Assembly (NCBI GenBank): GCA_964393525.1 | Contig: CAYMTV010000049.1 | Location: forward strand, 1-6,143 | Reading direction: 5' to 3' | Length of the DNA stretch: 6,143 bases | Source: CAYMTV01 sp964393525 | GTDB taxonomy: Bacteria > Patescibacteriota > Microgenomatia > Daviesbacterales > UBA10151 | Translations under genes and position numbers: made by a program | Notes under the pieces: model-generated | Seen by the model: the letters and a program-made list of their open reading frames with translations, nothing else | What the model was told of the DNA's origin: nothing | The model's database searches: none | Part shown: in pieces, positions 4,660 through 6,143 of the stretch | How the letters are laid out: each line of letters starts with the position of its first letter | Numbering within the stretch: the stretch's first letter is position 1

Positions 4660-5736
4660 ATGAAAACACAAGTTCAAAAAATTAATGTTTTAGGAGAATA
4701 TGACGTGGTTGTCGGAACCGACCTTATCGAACAGCTTGAAGTATTGTTTGACTTTGAAAAATATTCCAAAATTTTTGTCTTAACTGATCTTAATCTGGAA
4801 AAAAGTTGGTTTGAAAAAGTTAAAAGCTCGATTAAAAATCAGATTGAAAAAATTGTTGTTAATCCTGGAGAACAGTTTAAAAATATTACAACTATCCAGG
4901 AAATTTGGAGAAAACTTCAAACTCTAGGAGCGGATAGAAAGTCGCTGCTTATTAATTTAGGTGGAGGAGTGATTGGTGATACGGGTGGATTTGCCGCTTC
5001 AACCTATATGAGGGGGATAGATTTTCTACAAATCCCTACAACATTACTTTCTCAAGTAGATGCCAGCATTGGAGGAAAGGTTGGTATAAATTTTGACGGA
5101 GTAAAAAACTTAATTGGTTCTTTTAATCAACCGGTCGGAGTTTTATGTGATGTTTCAATCTTAAAGACCTTACCAAAGAGGGAATTTATTGAAGGGTTTG
5201 GTGAGGTAATTAAACATGGAATTATAGCTGATAAACAATACTTTAATTTTGTTACGTCCAAAAGGCCATTGGAGTTTAATCAGGAGGAATTAGGTAGAAT
5301 TATCAAAAGATCTTGTGAGATTAAGAAGGAGATAGTTGAAGGGGATGTTACAGAAAAAAATAGTAGACGACTTGTTAATTTCGGACATACCATAGGACAT
5401 GCATTGGAAAGTATAAGCTTAGAAACAAAAAATCCTCTGCTACATGGAGAAGCCGTAAGTTTAGGAATGGTTGCAGAAGCAAGAATCTCGGTTATTAAAG
5501 GTTTACTAAAGGATGAGCAGTTGCAAGAGGTTATTAAGGTTCTGGAAGATGCAAGTCTTCCAATAAGATATGAAATTTTCGAAACCGAGAAGGTTTTGAA
5601 AAATATTAAATCGGACAAAAAAAGTGAAGGCGGGAAAGTTTATTTTACCCTTATCAAGGCAATTGGCAAGGCAGTTACCGGACAGAGGGTATTGGATGAA
5701 GAAATAATTAAAGCTTTAGAATTCATCAAACCCTAG
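4660..5736 (+). CDS. aroB: 3-dehydroquinate synthase
   Basis: This 358-residue enzyme converts DAHP to 3-dehydroquinate, the second shikimate step, using NAD+ and a divalent metal. Visible motifs are PGEQFK (69-74), LGGGVIGDTGGFAASTYMRG (100-119, NAD-binding), QIPTTLLSQVDASIGGK (124-140), KNLIGSFNQP (149-158), EGFGEVIKHG (178-187), NFGHTIGHALE (240-250) and LHGEAVSLGM (261-270). The expected metal ligands Glu182, His243 and His262 are present. Length is normal for bacterial AroB. It begins 11 bases after the aminotransferase stop, in the same operon. No convincing Shine-Dalgarno is seen, which contrasts with the strong sites ahead of the DAHP synthase, aroQ and ilvE genes. Confidence 0.97.
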   Translation: MKTQVQKINVLGEYDVVVGTDLIEQLEVLFDFEKYSKIFVLTDLNLEKSWFEKVKSSIKNQIEKIVVNPGEQFKNITTIQEIWRKLQTLGADRKSLLINLGGGVIGDTGGFAASTYMRGIDFLQIPTTLLSQVDASIGGKVGINFDGVKNLIGSFNQPVGVLCDVSILKTLPKREFIEGFGEVIKHGIIADKQYFNFVTSKRPLEFNQEELGRIIKRSCEIKKEIVEGDVTEKNSRRLVNFGHTIGHALESISLETKNPLLHGEAVSLGMVAEARISVIKGLLKDEQLQEVIKVLEDASLPIRYEIFETEKVLKNIKSDKKSEGGKVYFTLIKAIGKAVTGQRVLDEEIIKALEFIKP

Positions 5737-5747
5737 AATTTAATTCA

Positions 5748-6143
5748 ATGAACAAAGTTAAGATTATCCCATTAAAAAGCCAATTTGATGCAACCTTAAG
5801 TATTCCGGGTTCAAAAAGTTATACCAACCGGGCGTTGCTTTTAGCGGCACTAACCCCTGGGCATGTGCGGATTAAAAATCCACTTTTCAGTGAAGATACA
5901 GCCGCTATGATGGGGTGTTTAGAAGCACTTGGGATTTATGTTGAAAAAGATAAGAGTAGCATTCTTGTTAAAGGAAATCTAAGTCATGTCAAGCATGGAG
6001 AGTACGATTTAAATGCCAAACTTTCTGGAACAACCATTAGGTTTATTTTAGCTCTTTGTTCTATTATCCCTGGAATAAAAATTCTTAAAGGTGAGGAAGG
6101 ACTAAATGTAAGACCGATTGCAGAACTTGTTTCAACTTTAAAA
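5748..6143 (+). CDS. aroA: EPSP synthase (3-phosphoshikimate 1-carboxyvinyltransferase), 3' end off the window
   Basis: The first 132 codons of EPSP synthase, which joins shikimate 3-phosphate to phosphoenolpyruvate, run open to the window end. The N-terminus shows IPGSKSYTNRALLLAAL (19-35) with Lys23 at the catalytic lysine position, SEDTAAMMGCLEALG (48-62), LSGTTIRF (92-99) in the phosphoenolpyruvate-binding region, and LNVRPIAEL (119-127). About two thirds of a normal ~430-residue protein is missing because of the window edge, not because of damage. Compared with E. coli AroA, the GNAGTAMRP segment reads as LSGTTIRF, so the residue matching Pro101 is Phe99. It starts 11 bases after the aroB stop with no clear ribosome site. 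Further shikimate genes are likely to follow. Confidence 0.95.
   Translation, partial: MNKVKIIPLKSQFDATLSIPGSKSYTNRALLLAALTPGHVRIKNPLFSEDTAAMMGCLEALGIYVEKDKSSILVKGNLSHVKHGEYDLNAKLSGTTIRFILALCSIIPGIKILKGEEGLNVRPIAELVSTLK

Noticed and set aside
5280..5618. 112-codon open frame on the minus strand inside aroB
   Set aside because: It is antisense to conserved AroB motifs, its protein resembles nothing I know, and it has no ribosome site or promoter. Other antisense or out-of-frame ORFs within 1295-4394 are rejected for the same reason.
1..6143. CRISPR array, tRNA or rRNA genes, transposase
   Set aside because: No spaced direct repeats, tRNA-like cloverleaf, rRNA segments or transposase-like frames were seen on either strand.

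Overview
The window is AT-rich bacterial DNA with very short gene spacing, TAATG stop/start overlaps and standard-code stops. It carries the promoter, leader and first six genes of an aromatic amino acid operon. A short motif at 740-765 (CTTCGACTTCGCTCAGGATG core) resembles, from memory only, a dispersed repeat common in Patescibacteria (CPR, especially Microgenomates) and some other phyla. With the compact AT-rich coding style this hints at a CPR-type genome, but the assignment is tentative.

Layout. Positions 1-721 (minus strand) hold the N-terminal 240 residues of a zinc-containing medium-chain alcohol dehydrogenase-like protein, read away from the operon and cut by the window edge. Positions 722-962 are a dense divergent regulatory region. 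In order it holds the short repeat, a 12-bp perfect inverted repeat, a 15-bp palindrome over the -35, an extended -10 promoter (TTGACA, 16 bp, TATGAT), a 20-bp near-palindrome over the -10 and start point, and then a transcribed leader. From 963 on, all genes are on the plus strand: DAHP synthase (963-1832), a prephenate dehydrogenase-prephenate dehydratase-ACT fusion (1832-3460), free-standing AroQ chorismate mutase (3460-3726), a branched-chain-type class IV aminotransferase (3713-4648), 3-dehydroquinate synthase (4660-5736) and the start of EPSP synthase (5748-6143, cut by the window end).

The main discovery is in the leader. A 14-codon ORF at 846-890 encodes MKTLANSFWFYFTS, with five consecutive aromatic codons, Phe-Trp-Phe-Tyr-Phe. 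It is followed by segments that can form three mutually exclusive pairings: 1:2 (857-867 with 896-906), 2:3 (893-902 with 920-933) and 3:4 (926-933 with 939-946 plus eight T). This is the architecture of ribosome-mediated transcription attenuation as in the E. coli trp and pheA leaders, but the peptide would sense all three aromatic amino acids at once. That suits an operon containing both the common shikimate trunk and the Phe/Tyr branch.

How the genes work together. DAHP synthase and AroB make 3-dehydroquinate. AroA works near the end of the shikimate pathway, and the remaining trunk genes are presumably downstream or elsewhere. AroQ converts chorismate to prephenate. The fused enzyme carries both competing exits from prephenate, to 4-hydroxyphenylpyruvate and to phenylpyruvate. 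The aminotransferase is placed to convert these keto acids to Tyr and Phe. The DAHP synthase has no recognisable fused regulatory domain, so the leader attenuator and the ACT domain of the fusion may be the main feedback points. The assignments of the structural genes rest on clear motifs; regulation and organism are inferred.
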